From positions 62,001-126,000 of the forward strand of contig NZ_VWPH01000014.1 in assembly GCF_008630535.1 (NCBI RefSeq): 64,000 nt of DNA. Reading direction: 5' to 3'. The translations under genes were made by a program, and so were the position numbers. Source of the stretch: Saccharopolyspora hirsuta. Its GTDB lineage: Bacteria; Actinomycetota; Actinomycetes; Mycobacteriales; Pseudonocardiaceae. Of the stretch, positions 1 to 8,300 are shown piece by piece. Position 1 is the stretch's first letter. Every line of letters begins with the position of its first letter. Below the pieces are notes generated by a model. The model ran no database searches. It saw only the letters and a list, made by a program, of their open reading frames with translations, and was not told the DNA's origin.

Positions 1-42
1 AACCAGGTGCAGCGGATCGGTGACCACGGCCGGAGAGCTCAT
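1..42 (-). CDS. 5' end of a divergent gene, product unknown
   Basis: An ATG at 42 opens a minus-strand frame that stays open to the window edge, giving MSSPAVVTDPLHLV (14 residues). It would be transcribed away from thrC. No strong Shine-Dalgarno sequence precedes it, and 14 residues are too few to name a family. The start is plausible only because the divergent layout leaves room for a promoter between it and the riboswitch. Confidence 0.4.
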   Translation of the reverse strand, partial: MSSPAVVTDPLHLV

Positions 43-140
43 GCAGGCATCGTCCCACGCACCCGTGACGATCCCGGCATCTGGATCGGCCTGGCCAGAA
101 CCGCGCGGGATCCACTAGCGTTGCCGCCACAACCGAATAG

Positions 141-267
141 CTCATCCAGAGGGGCAGAGGGAACGGCCCGATGAAGCCCCGGCAACCGTTCGCCCGGTGA
201 ATCGTGTCTTCCGCGAGGTCTCCGGCGAAAGCGGTGCCAATTCCGACCCGTCCGCGGGACAGATGAG
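141..267 (+). promoter_or_regulatory. SAM-I (S-box) riboswitch upstream of thrC
   Basis: The core motifs of the SAM-I aptamer appear in order: P1 5' strand CTCATC (141-146), GAGGGA and GGCCCGATGAAGCC (about 156-178), GGCAACC (181-187), GGTGCCAATTCC (233-244), and the P1 3' strand GATGAG (262-267). There is no terminator hairpin between P1 and the thrC start at 282. The thrC Shine-Dalgarno (GGAGAGG, about 268-274) directly abuts the P1 3' strand, so control is more likely at translation, with ligand-bound P1 limiting ribosome access. That mechanism is inferred; the aptamer call itself is firm. Confidence 0.93.
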
Positions 268-281
268 GAGAGGACCTCGCG

Positions 282-1547
282 ATGACCGCTGCTGCCCATG
301 CCCAGAGCGCGACCAAGACCTTCGACCTGGGCAACGCCGTCGAACTGGTGTCCAAGGAAGAGGGCCACCGGCAGCCGCTGGCCCCCGAGTTCGTTTCGCT
401 CGAAGACTTCTCCCCGCTGGAAGTCGCCTACGACTTCCCGCGGATCCGCCGCGAGGACATCGAAGCCGGTCCCCGCTCGATCTGGCGCTACAAGCAGCTG
501 CTGCCGGTGCCCTCCAACGTCGAGGAGCACCCGAACACCGACCCCGGCTGTACCCGCCTGATCCGGGCCGACAAGCTCGCCAAGGCGCTGGGCGTCAAGC
601 GGATCTGGATCAAGGACGACACCGGCAACCCGACCCACTCGTTCAAGGACCGCGTGGTCGCGGTCGCGCTGGCCGCCGCCCGCGAGTTCGGGTTCAAGGT
701 GCTGGCCTGCCCGTCGACCGGCAACCTGGCCAACGCGGTGGCCGCGGCCGCCGCCCGCGCCGGTTGGGACTCGGTCGTGCTGGTGCCGAAGACCCTGGAG
801 CGCGCCAAGATCCTGATGAGCGCGGTCTACGACGGCTCGCTGCTCGCCGTCGACGGCAACTACGACGACGTGAACCGCCTGGCCACCGAGCTGGCCGGGG
901 AGCACGAGGACTGGGCGTTCGTCAACGTCAACGTCCGGCCCTACTACTCCGAGGGTTCCAAGACCCTGGCCTTCGAGGTCGCCGAGCAGCTCGGCTGGCG
1001 CATCCCCGAGCAGATCGTGGTGCCGATCGCCTCCGGCTCGCAGCTGACCAAGGTCCACAAGGGATTCAACGAGCTCGCCGAGGTCGGCCTGGTGGAGCCG
1101 AGCCCGGTGCGGATCTTCGGCGCGCAGGCCACCGGCTGCTCCCCGGTGTCCACCGCGTACAAGAACGGGCACGACGTGGTGCAGCCGGTCCGGCCGGACA
1201 CCATCGCCCGCTCGCTGGCCATCGGCGCGCCCGCCGACGGCCCGTACGTGCTGGACATCGTGCGCAAGACCAACGGCGCCATCGAGGACGTCACCGACGA
1301 CGAGGTCCGCGAGGGCATCCGGCTGCTGGCCCGCACCGAGGGCATCTTCGCCGAGACCGCCGGCGGGGTCACCGTGGCCACCGCGAAGAAGCTCATCGAG
1401 ACCGGCAAGATCGACCCGGACGCCGAGACCGTCCTGCTGATCACCGGTGACGGGCTGAAGACGCTGGACGCCGTCCAGGACCAGATCGGCCCGAAGGCCA
1501 CCGTGGCGCCGACGACCGAGGCCGTCAACCAGGCCCTGGGCCTGTAA
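282..1547 (+). CDS. thrC: Threonine synthase
   Basis: PLP-dependent enzyme converting O-phospho-L-homoserine to L-threonine, the last step of threonine synthesis. The 421-residue protein has the PLP-lysine motif SFKDR (residues 120-124, Lys122) and the phosphate-binding PSTGN loop (144-148), as in fold-type II enzymes. The ATG at 282 follows GGAGAGG at good spacing. It stands alone, between a SAM-I riboswitch and a strong terminator. The riboswitch implies that SAM level sets how much homoserine phosphate goes to threonine rather than methionine, a less usual target than met genes. Confidence 0.97.
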   Translation: MTAAAHAQSATKTFDLGNAVELVSKEEGHRQPLAPEFVSLEDFSPLEVAYDFPRIRREDIEAGPRSIWRYKQLLPVPSNVEEHPNTDPGCTRLIRADKLAKALGVKRIWIKDDTGNPTHSFKDRVVAVALAAAREFGFKVLACPSTGNLANAVAAAAARAGWDSVVLVPKTLERAKILMSAVYDGSLLAVDGNYDDVNRLATELAGEHEDWAFVNVNVRPYYSEGSKTLAFEVAEQLGWRIPEQIVVPIASGSQLTKVHKGFNELAEVGLVEPSPVRIFGAQATGCSPVSTAYKNGHDVVQPVRPDTIARSLAIGAPADGPYVLDIVRKTNGAIEDVTDDEVREGIRLLARTEGIFAETAGGVTVATAKKLIETGKIDPDAETVLLITGDGLKTLDAVQDQIGPKATVAPTTEAVNQALGL

Positions 1548-1560
1548 GCCGCATCCCGGA

Positions 1561-1595
1561 AGTGCGCGGTGCTGCTCGCGGCACCGCGCACTTTT
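1561..1595 (+). terminator. Rho-independent terminator of thrC
   Basis: A perfect 12-bp stem (AGTGCGCGGTGC at 1561-1572, its complement at 1581-1592) with an 8-nt loop ends in a short T-run, 14 nt after the thrC stop. It also separates thrC from the converging comEC gene. Confidence 0.85.
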
Positions 1596-1615
1596 CGTCC
1601 ACGGTGGACGGGAGT

Positions 1616-3967
1616 TCAGCGGTCCACCGCGCGCAGCGGGTCTCCTCGTGAGATGTGCCGGGGTCCTTGCGGGCCGGGCAGGATCGCGATGTCTCCTTCC
1701 TTGTCGGTGCGCAGCACTTCCGCGCCGCCGCGGGTGAGCATGTCCATCACGAACGGGCTGGGGTGCCCGTAGCTGTTGCCGTCGCCGACGCTGATCAGCG
1801 CCGTCCTCGGCCGCACCGCGTTCAGGAACCTCGGTGTGGTGTACCGGGATCCGTGGTGCGGGACCTTGAGCACGTCGGCCCGCAGGTCCAGCCCGGCGGC
1901 GACGAGGTGGCCCTGGGCGGGCAGCTCGACGTCGCCGGTGAGCAGCAGCCGTCCGGCCGGAGTGGTCGCCAGCAGCACGATCGAGGCGTCGTTGGCGTCC
2001 TCGGCCGTCTGCGTCCGGGTCAGCGCCGGGTCCGGTGCCAGCACGTCGAGCACCAGGCCCGGCCAGCTCGCCCGCTGCCCGGACTGCATCGGCACGACCG
2101 GGACCCGGTGCCTCCGGGTGTCCCGCAGCACCTCCCGCATCGCCCACGCCGGTTCCCGCAACGGCCCCACCGCCACCGCACCGACCGCGAACCTCCCCAG
2201 CAGACCGGTGAGCCCGCTGATGTGATCGGCGTGCAGGTGCGTCAGCACGGCCAGCGGAATGCGGCGCACCCCTAGCCGATCCAGGCACGCCGCCGCCCGC
2301 TCCAGGTCGGGACCGGTGTCGACCACCACCGCCTCCTCCGGCCGCCCGGTGGCTAGCACGAGCCCGTCCCCCTGCCCGACGTCGCAAGCGACCATGCTCC
2401 AGCCGGGAGCGGGCCAGCCGGACACCGCGCTGCGCACCGGCACCAGCACGAGCACCGCGAGCAGCAGCGCCACCGACGCCAGGACGCGGAACCGCTTGCC
2501 GCGCAACGCGATCAGCCCGACGACGACCAGCCCCGCCAGCAGCAGTCCCCCGGCCGTCCCGGGCAGCCAGTCGAACGAGCCGCCGGGCACGGCTGCCGCG
2601 CGGTCGGCGACCAGCACCAGCCATTCCAGCTCGGGCGCGGCCAGCCAGCAGAATGCGCCCGCGAGCCAACCGGAGACCGGCGCGACCACCGTCGCCAGCA
2701 CGCCGAAAACGGTCGCCGGTGCGACGACCGGACCGGCCAGCAGGTTCGCCGGAACAGCGACGAGGCTGACCGTCCCGGACAGCGCCGCGACCAGCGGAGC
2801 CGTCACGACGTGCGCCGCCAGCGGGACCGCGATGGCCTCCGCCACGCCGACCGGGACACCGCGCGCCCGCAGCGCGGCCGCCCATGCCGGGGCCAGCACG
2901 ACCAGCCCGGCCGTCGCCGCGACGGACAGGGCGAACCCCGCGCTCGTGGCCAGCTCCGGCATCAGCAGCAGCAAGCCGACCACGCTCGCCGACAGCACCG
3001 GCAGCGCGGAGCGCCGCCTGCCCAGGACCAGCGCCAGCAGCGTGATCGCCCCCATCGCCGCCGCGCGCAGCACGCTCGGCTCCGGACCCGCCAGGACGAC
3101 GAACCCGACGAGCGCCGCGCCCGCGCCCAGCGCCGACAGCAGCGGTCCCGCGCCGACCAGGTGCAGCACCACGAGCACAGCACCGCACACGATCGCCAAG
3201 TTGGCCCCCGACACCGCCATGAGGTGCGTGAGACCGGCGGTTTCGAAGTCCTGCTCCACCTCCGGCGGCAGTGCGCTGGTGTCCCCGACGACCAGGCCGG
3301 GCAGCAGTCCGGCGGCAGCCGGACTCAGCTCGGCGGCCGCCGTGCGGCGCAGCCCGTCGCGCAGGTCCGCCGCAGCGCGCTGCCAACCCGGTGGCGGGGC
3401 GACCTCGGTGGGAGCCCCGAACACCTGCAGCGCGGCGATCGTGAGCTCGCCCGAGCGCGGCGGTGCGGCCTTGCCGCGGACCGTCACCCGCTGCCCGGCG
3501 ATGAGCTCGCACCACTGCTCCGTCGGCACCAGCAGCACCACCGGGCCGCTCGCCCGCACACGCCGACCCGCGAGGTCAGCGGTCTCCAGCTCGGCCCGGA
3601 CCAGAGCGCGGTCCTGCGCTCGCCGCGCCCCGAAGGACGCACCGCGCAACGGGATCGGTGCGCTGGTCAAGGTCACCCGTGCCGTCAGCCGCTCGCCGTG
3701 GTGGGCCGCCTCGCGGACCGGGTGGTGCTCGGCGTGGTGGCCCCGGAACGCCATTCCGGCCGCAGCGACGCCCGCCAGCAGGAGGACCACCAGCGCTCCC
3801 CTCGCCCAGGCCCGGTTCCCCGACACCGGCCACACCAGCGGTACCGCCAGCAGCGCGCACGCCGCCGTCGCCGCTGCCGCACCCCACCCGACCAGCAGGC
3901 CGAGCAGCGTGACCGCCCAGACCGCGGCCGCGGTCGGCGCCAGTCGGAGGTCGAATCCGGTGCTCAC
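1616..3967 (-). CDS. comEC: ComEC/Rec2-family DNA-uptake channel protein
   Basis: Polytopic inner-membrane protein of the competence family, expected to move single-stranded DNA into the cytoplasm. The 783-residue protein has the Competence-domain membrane core in the first two thirds and a C-terminal metallo-beta-lactamase-like domain carrying H577-x-H579-x-D581-H582 (THLHADH), DVGQGD before it and PHHGS after it. The GTG start at 3967 overlaps the comEA stop by 4 nt (GTGA), so the two are translationally coupled. The order comEA-comEC is conserved in actinobacteria, although natural transformation is rarely shown there. Confidence 0.93.
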   Translation of the reverse strand: MSTGFDLRLAPTAAAVWAVTLLGLLVGWGAAAATAACALLAVPLVWPVSGNRAWARGALVVLLLAGVAAAGMAFRGHHAEHHPVREAAHHGERLTARVTLTSAPIPLRGASFGARRAQDRALVRAELETADLAGRRVRASGPVVLLVPTEQWCELIAGQRVTVRGKAAPPRSGELTIAALQVFGAPTEVAPPPGWQRAAADLRDGLRRTAAAELSPAAAGLLPGLVVGDTSALPPEVEQDFETAGLTHLMAVSGANLAIVCGAVLVVLHLVGAGPLLSALGAGAALVGFVVLAGPEPSVLRAAAMGAITLLALVLGRRRSALPVLSASVVGLLLLMPELATSAGFALSVAATAGLVVLAPAWAAALRARGVPVGVAEAIAVPLAAHVVTAPLVAALSGTVSLVAVPANLLAGPVVAPATVFGVLATVVAPVSGWLAGAFCWLAAPELEWLVLVADRAAAVPGGSFDWLPGTAGGLLLAGLVVVGLIALRGKRFRVLASVALLLAVLVLVPVRSAVSGWPAPGWSMVACDVGQGDGLVLATGRPEEAVVVDTGPDLERAAACLDRLGVRRIPLAVLTHLHADHISGLTGLLGRFAVGAVAVGPLREPAWAMREVLRDTRRHRVPVVPMQSGQRASWPGLVLDVLAPDPALTRTQTAEDANDASIVLLATTPAGRLLLTGDVELPAQGHLVAAGLDLRADVLKVPHHGSRYTTPRFLNAVRPRTALISVGDGNSYGHPSPFVMDMLTRGGAEVLRTDKEGDIAILPGPQGPRHISRGDPLRAVDR

Positions 3968-4749
3968 ACCCGCACCAACTCCCGCAGCCGGGCGAAGCGG
4001 GAACTGCCGATCCCGCCGACCTCCCGCAGCTGCTCCACCGAGTCGAACCGGCCGTGCTCGGTCCGCCACTGCACGATCCGCTTGGCGGTGACCTCGCCGA
4101 TGCCTGGCAGTTCATCGAGTTGCTCCTCCGTTGCGGTGTTCAGATCGACCTTGCCGTCGCCGGTCTGCCCGGCCTGGGCCTGCGGCGGCACCGGCACGGC
4201 GACGTAGAGCTGTTCGCCGTCGGCCAGCCGACGGGCGAGGTTGAGCCCGGTCAGGTCGGTGTCCGGCAGCGCGCCACCGGCCGCCTCGACGGCGTCGGCG
4301 ACCCTGCTGCCGGGCTCGACCGTGACGAGGCCGGGGCGGTTGACCTGGCCGACGACGCTCACCACGAGCTCGGACTCGGCCGGGGTGGCCGCCGGGAGCG
4401 GCGGCGGGGGCAGGACGGGCGGCGGCGCCGGTTCGGCGGCGGATCGCGAGGTCCACGCCAGCGCGGCCATGCCGAGCAGCAGGACCGCGGCCACCAGACC
4501 GATCGCGAGCACGCCGGTCCGGCCGGGGTCCACTCTGGACCTCAGCAAGGACTCGGGCAGCCACCGCTCCGCGAACCGGCGCGTGCGCGTGCGCGGCACC
4601 GGTTCCGGTGGTGTCACGGAATAATCGGGCCCGGCTCGCTCCACCTCGTCGTCCTGGGCGGCGTGGCGGCGCAGGGCCTGCAGCCTGCTGCGCGGGTCGA
4701 GCGCTTCGTCAGGTCCGCCTGCGGCGCGGAATGCTTGTGCTTCGAACAT
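3964..4749 (-). CDS. comEA: ComEA-family helix-hairpin-helix DNA-binding protein
   Basis: Membrane-anchored DNA-binding protein that pairs with ComEC. The 261 residues comprise a cytoplasmic N-terminus of about 75 residues, one transmembrane segment (about 80-102), a proline-rich linker, an SLBB-like domain (about 125-180) and a C-terminal ComEA helix-hairpin-helix pair (about 200-261; VDLNTATEEQLDELPGIG). The ATG at 4749 is the first in-frame start. It lies upstream of comEC in the same operon, overlapping by 4 nt. The extended cytoplasmic N-terminus is longer than in Bacillus ComEA but usual in actinobacteria. Confidence 0.9.
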   Translation of the reverse strand: MFEAQAFRAAGGPDEALDPRSRLQALRRHAAQDDEVERAGPDYSVTPPEPVPRTRTRRFAERWLPESLLRSRVDPGRTGVLAIGLVAAVLLLGMAALAWTSRSAAEPAPPPVLPPPPLPAATPAESELVVSVVGQVNRPGLVTVEPGSRVADAVEAAGGALPDTDLTGLNLARRLADGEQLYVAVPVPPQAQAGQTGDGKVDLNTATEEQLDELPGIGEVTAKRIVQWRTEHGRFDSVEQLREVGGIGSSRFARLRELVRV

Positions 4750-4862
4750 GACGACGAAGGTAGATCACGCGAAATCCGTTGCGCAGCTTTATTTTTCGCA
4801 GATCTGACCACTGTGGACGCAGATTCAGCCCGATGGTGTGGAATCCGCCCGCCGAAAGATTC

Positions 4863-5723
4863 TCAATCGCCCGAACGCCACCCGTTCGGGAGAACCACGA
4901 CCCCCACCGCGCCGGGTCCGATGTGCGCCCCGATCACCGCGCCCACCTCCGAGACCACGCAGTCCGCCTCGGCACCGAGATCGGCGCGGATCCGGCTCGC
5001 GAGCTGCTCCGCACGCTCCGGCGCGGCCAGGTGGTGGACGGCGATGGCCGCCGCCCCGGAACCCGCCGCGGACGAGGAGATCTCCACCAGCCGGGACATC
5101 GCCCGCGTGGTGGTCCGCACCTTCTCCAGCGCGTCGATCCGCCCGTCGTGGACGTGCAGCAGCGGCTTGATCGCCAACGCCGTGCCCAGCACCGCGGCCG
5201 CCGTGCCGATCCGGCCACCGCGCCGCAGGTACTCCAGCGTCTGCACCGAGAACAAGGTGGTGGTGCGCTCGGCCGTGGCGGTCGCGGTGCGCACGACTTC
5301 GTCCAGGTCAGCGCCCGAGTTGGCCGCCTCGGCCGCGGCCAGCACCGAGAAGCCCAGCCCCATCGCGGCGGATCGCGAGTCGACGACCCGCACCCGGTCC
5401 GGATCGACCTCGCGGGCGGCCAGCCGCGCCGCGTCCCACGTGCCGGAGAGCTGCCGCGACAGGTGCACCGCCACCACCCCGTCGGCGCCTTCGTCGAGGG
5501 CCGCCCGGAAGGCGCGCGCCAACTCCTGCGGGGTCGCGCCCGCCGTGGTCACGCGGTGCTTGCGGGCGAAGGCCCGCGCCAGGTCGTCCGGACCGAAGTC
5601 CGACTCGTCGACCGCCGCCGCCCCGTCCACGCTGACGTGCAGGGGAACGGTCCGCACCGCGTACTGCTCGGCAAATCCCGCGGGCAGGTACGCCGTCGAA
5701 TCGGTGACGACTGCAATGGGCAC
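4863..5723 (-). CDS. DegV family fatty-acid-binding protein
   Basis: DegV-fold protein of 286 residues, the usual length. The N-terminus MPIAVVTDSTAYLP and the later LEYLRRGGRIG block are family signatures. Characterised relatives bind fatty acids, and FakB members present them to the kinase FakA; no fakA is visible here, so the role is open. It sits between comEA and the SdpI-like gene, matching the DegV gene that lies close to comEA/comEC in mycobacteria. Confidence 0.95.
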   Translation of the reverse strand: MPIAVVTDSTAYLPAGFAEQYAVRTVPLHVSVDGAAAVDESDFGPDDLARAFARKHRVTTAGATPQELARAFRAALDEGADGVVAVHLSRQLSGTWDAARLAAREVDPDRVRVVDSRSAAMGLGFSVLAAAEAANSGADLDEVVRTATATAERTTTLFSVQTLEYLRRGGRIGTAAAVLGTALAIKPLLHVHDGRIDALEKVRTTTRAMSRLVEISSSAAGSGAAAIAVHHLAAPERAEQLASRIRADLGAEADCVVSEVGAVIGAHIGPGAVGVVVLPNGWRSGD

Positions 5724-5777
5724 ACCGCAACCCTACGACGTCGCACGGCGAATCCGATCAGCGCTCGCCCGGCGTGG

Positions 5778-6173
5778 TCAATCCTCGCTCTCCCGGGCAT
5801 TGGCAGCCCGTCCGGCGACGTTGGCCTTGCGCGTGCCGATCAGCACCAGCGCGATCACGACGACCAGCGCGGCACCCGGCAACAGCAGGAGGACCGGCGA
5901 TCCCGCACCCGACACCAGCTGCCACGAGGCGATCGCCGCAGTCACCGCAGCGGCGGAGTAACCGACCCACGCCCCGGCGCGCGTCCACGGCCACGCCGCG
6001 AGGTGACCGGCCAGCCACGCCTCCTCGGAGGACATCGTGACCTTCGTCCGGATGCCGAGCATGCCGTTGCGCTGCAACTTCCCGCTCGCGATGGACCGCT
6101 GGATCGCGTGCACGACACCGGACAGGAAGACCAGGCTCAACGACAGGACGAGCGAATTCCCCGCAGCTGCCAC
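5778..6173 (-). CDS. SdpI/YhfL-like integral membrane protein
   Basis: Small membrane protein (131 residues from the GTG at 6173) with about three hydrophobic segments and the family block NGMLGIRTKVTMSSEEAW followed by H. SdpI in Bacillus is the immunity protein for the SdpC killing factor, but actinobacterial relatives usually lack sdpC and their role is unknown. The GTG at 6173 is preferred because GGGGG lies 6 nt upstream; an in-frame GTG at 6188 is the alternative. It lies in the DegV-GpgP interval, where mycobacteria carry a different gene. Confidence 0.75.
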   Translation of the reverse strand: MAAAGNSLVLSLSLVFLSGVVHAIQRSIASGKLQRNGMLGIRTKVTMSSEEAWLAGHLAAWPWTRAGAWVGYSAAAVTAAIASWQLVSGAGSPVLLLLPGAALVVVIALVLIGTRKANVAGRAANARESED

Positions 6174-6250
6174 GGACGACCCCCGCACGCCGAACACGGA
6201 CGGACACCAATAAACCAGGCGAAACGACCTCGTGCCGAGGGAGGTGGAGG

Positions 6251-6865
6251 TCAGTCCTCGGCGGGAACCCCGGCGTTGTAGGCCAGCAGCCGCCAGTGGG
6301 TGTCGGTGCGCCGCTTGAGCACCACCCAGTGGCAGTTGCCGATGCCGCCCAGACCCGGCCACAGGTCCAGCGGGAGCCCGACCAGCTTGGCCGTCAACGC
6401 GGTGATCAGCCCGCCGTGCGCGCACAGCAGCGCGGTGCCCTGGTGCTGGTGGTCGAGCTCCTCGACCACCTCGGCGGCGCGCTCGGCCACCTCGATGCGG
6501 GATTCCCCGCCCGGCGGCGCCCACGTCGGGCTCGACCGCCAGGTGGCCATCGCCCCGGGCCAGCCGTGCTCGACCTCGGCTCCGCTCAGGCCCTGCCACT
6601 CCCCCAGGTGCGTCTCGCGCAGCCGCTTGTCCAACCGCACCGACGCCCCGCTGACCTCGGCGAACGCCTCCGCGGTGGTGCGCGCCCGGTTCAGGTCCGA
6701 GCTGATCGCGGTGTCCGGCGCGAACCGGGCGATCTGCGGCGCCGCCCGCCGGGCCTGCTGCCGACCGGTCTCGGTGAGCGCGCTGTCCAAGTGGCCCTGC
6801 AAGCGCCCGGCCGCGTTGTAGTCGGTCTCGCCGTGCCGCCAGAGCACCAGCCGGTCGAGGCTCAC
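6251..6865 (-). CDS. Histidine phosphatase, GpgP-like
   Basis: Phosphoglycerate-mutase-type phosphatase of 204 residues with the catalytic RHGE motif (LVLWRHGETDYN) at the extreme N-terminus and the second catalytic His in CAHGGLI. The mycobacterial protein at this locus, directly after rsfS, is glucosyl-3-phosphoglycerate phosphatase, which acts in methylglucose lipopolysaccharide synthesis; the same role is likely but inferred from context. The GTG at 6865 overlaps the rsfS stop by 4 nt (GTGA), which fixes the start just before the catalytic motif. Confidence 0.85.
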   Translation of the reverse strand: MSLDRLVLWRHGETDYNAAGRLQGHLDSALTETGRQQARRAAPQIARFAPDTAISSDLNRARTTAEAFAEVSGASVRLDKRLRETHLGEWQGLSGAEVEHGWPGAMATWRSSPTWAPPGGESRIEVAERAAEVVEELDHQHQGTALLCAHGGLITALTAKLVGLPLDLWPGLGGIGNCHWVVLKRRTDTHWRLLAYNAGVPAED

Positions 6866-7257
6866 CCCTCGGCGTCCGACGAGTCGGCCGACGGCGCGTT
6901 CTGGTCCACGAACTCGATGCGCGGGCAGTCCTTCCACAGCTTCTCCAGCTGGTAGAAGGAGCGCTCCTCGGCGTGCTGGACGTGCACCACGAGGTCGACG
7001 AAGTCCAGCAGGACCCACCGGCCCTCGCGCGCGCCCTCGCGGCGCACCGGCTTGGTACCGGCCTCGCGCACCTTCTCCTCGATCGCGTCGACGATCGCCT
7101 CGACCTGCCGCTCGTTGGGCGCCGAGGCGATCAGGAAGCAGTCGGTGATGACCAGCTGCTCGGAGACATCCAGCAGGACCACGTCGGTGGCCTTCTTGTC
7201 CGCCGCGGCCTGCGCCGCGATCAGAGCCAGCCTGCGAGCGTTCTCGGTGGCTGCCAC
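6862..7257 (-). CDS. rsfS: Ribosomal silencing factor RsfS
   Basis: Binds ribosomal protein L14 and blocks subunit joining during nutrient limitation. The 131-residue protein covers the full RsfS/Iojap domain, with ATDVVLLDVSEQLVITDCF and the EGAREGRWVLLDFVDLVVH strand. The GTG at 7257 has a good site (GAGAGGAG, 5 nt upstream). It usually follows nadD directly; here a DUF1737 micro-gene and a YdcF gene lie between. The phosphatase gene overlaps its 3' end by 4 nt. Confidence 0.95.
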   Translation of the reverse strand: MAATENARRLALIAAQAAADKKATDVVLLDVSEQLVITDCFLIASAPNERQVEAIVDAIEEKVREAGTKPVRREGAREGRWVLLDFVDLVVHVQHAEERSFYQLEKLWKDCPRIEFVDQNAPSADSSDAEG

Positions 7258-7447
7258 GTCACTCCTCTCGAGGTGGGCCAGGTATGCGACCCACGCCGGG
7301 GTAGAGGATAGGCCAGCCCGCAGCGCGCCAGGACGGACCACCTCGCACGACCGCCGGTCGCAACGTCCTTTATGCCCGAAGAACGCGGTCCGCATCAACG
7401 TGCGGCCGCCGACGGCGGCGACGCGCTGAGGCGAACGCCACGCGAGA

Positions 7448-7621
7448 TCAGCCCTGCCCGGCGGGCAGGACCACGGCCTGCCCGGCGATCACGGTCTCGC
7501 CGTTGCAGGTCAGCGTCGGCGGGCCGTGCAGGACGTAGCCCTCCTCCAGCAGCGCGCTGATCCGGCGGCAGAACTCGGCGTCGTCGGGGCCGGTGATGAG
7601 GCGGTAGCGCAGTCGTTCCAC
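7448..7621 (-). CDS. DUF1737 micro-protein
   Basis: A 57-residue frame from GTG 7621 to TGA 7448 reads VERLRYRLITGPDDAEF..., with the ITG, EEGYVLHG and GQAVVLP features of DUF1737 proteins, whose function is unknown. It fits tightly between ydcF (17 nt upstream) and rsfS, is in the same direction as both, and shows the expected GC3 bias. No good ribosome-binding site is visible, so it may depend on coupling to ydcF. Confidence 0.75.
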   Translation of the reverse strand: MERLRYRLITGPDDAEFCRRISALLEEGYVLHGPPTLTCNGETVIAGQAVVLPAGQG

Positions 7622-7638
7622 GCCGGGGAGGCTACGGC

Positions 7639-8286
7639 CTAGTCGGCGACGAGCCTGCGGGTGTAGCCCGCGTCGACCAGGCGCCGGTACGCGGCCTCGA
7701 CCTCGGCCGGAACCTCCTGCGGGATGGCGTAGCCGCGCTCGGCGTAGGCGGTGATCCGCTGGGTGTCGCCGACGAGCATGTTGATGACGCGGTCGACGTC
7801 GCCGATCGAGCGGACGTAGTCGTCGAGCGGCAACCGCTGCGCGCTGCAGACGAACTCGACCTCCGGCCAGACCTTCCTGGCCGTGGCGAAGGCCCGTCGC
7901 TGCTGGTACGGGCGGGACACCAGCAGCGCGGAACCGACCCGGACACCGGCTTCGGCGAGCAGCTCCCGCGTGAGCTCGATGTTCTCCGCGGTGTTCGTCG
8001 CCCGCGGCTCGACGAGGATCGCGGAGTCCGGCATCCCGCGTTCGAGGGCGCGCTCGCGGTAGTGCACGGCCTCGCCGCGCGGGAACCGGTCAGCGGTCGT
8101 CGCGACGTTGGCCCCGGTGAACACCGCCAGCAGGAAGTACCCGGCGCGGTGCAGGTCGACGACGTGGTCGGCCACACCGATGTCGTGCCCGCCCAGCCCG
8201 ATGGCCACGTCGCAGGCGCGGAGCTCGTGCGGCAGGAAGTGGTAGTGCCACAGCAGCTCCACGTCCGCGCGGAGCTCGTCGGGCAC
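7639..8286 (-). CDS. YdcF family (DUF218) protein
   Basis: 215-residue soluble DUF218-type protein. Family blocks are IGLGGHDIGVADH, ILVEPRATNTAENIELTRELL and SRPYQQRRAFATAR. E. coli YdcF binds S-adenosylmethionine, but the cellular role is unknown; other DUF218 members act on cell-envelope substrates. The GTG at 8286 follows GGGAG. It begins 15 nt after the nadD stop, so it is in the nadD operon. It lacks the N-terminal membrane segments of SanA-type relatives. Confidence 0.9.
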   Translation of the reverse strand: MPDELRADVELLWHYHFLPHELRACDVAIGLGGHDIGVADHVVDLHRAGYFLLAVFTGANVATTADRFPRGEAVHYRERALERGMPDSAILVEPRATNTAENIELTRELLAEAGVRVGSALLVSRPYQQRRAFATARKVWPEVEFVCSAQRLPLDDYVRSIGDVDRVINMLVGDTQRITAYAERGYAIPQEVPAEVEAAYRRLVDAGYTRRLVAD

Positions 8287-8300
8287 ACCACTCCCGGGAG

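Noticed and set aside
39..3515. Very long minus-strand open frame of over 1100 codons across thrC and comEC
   Set aside because: It runs antisense to thrC and out of frame with comEC, has an Arg/Gly-rich composition and no family motifs. High-GC DNA opens such shadow frames.
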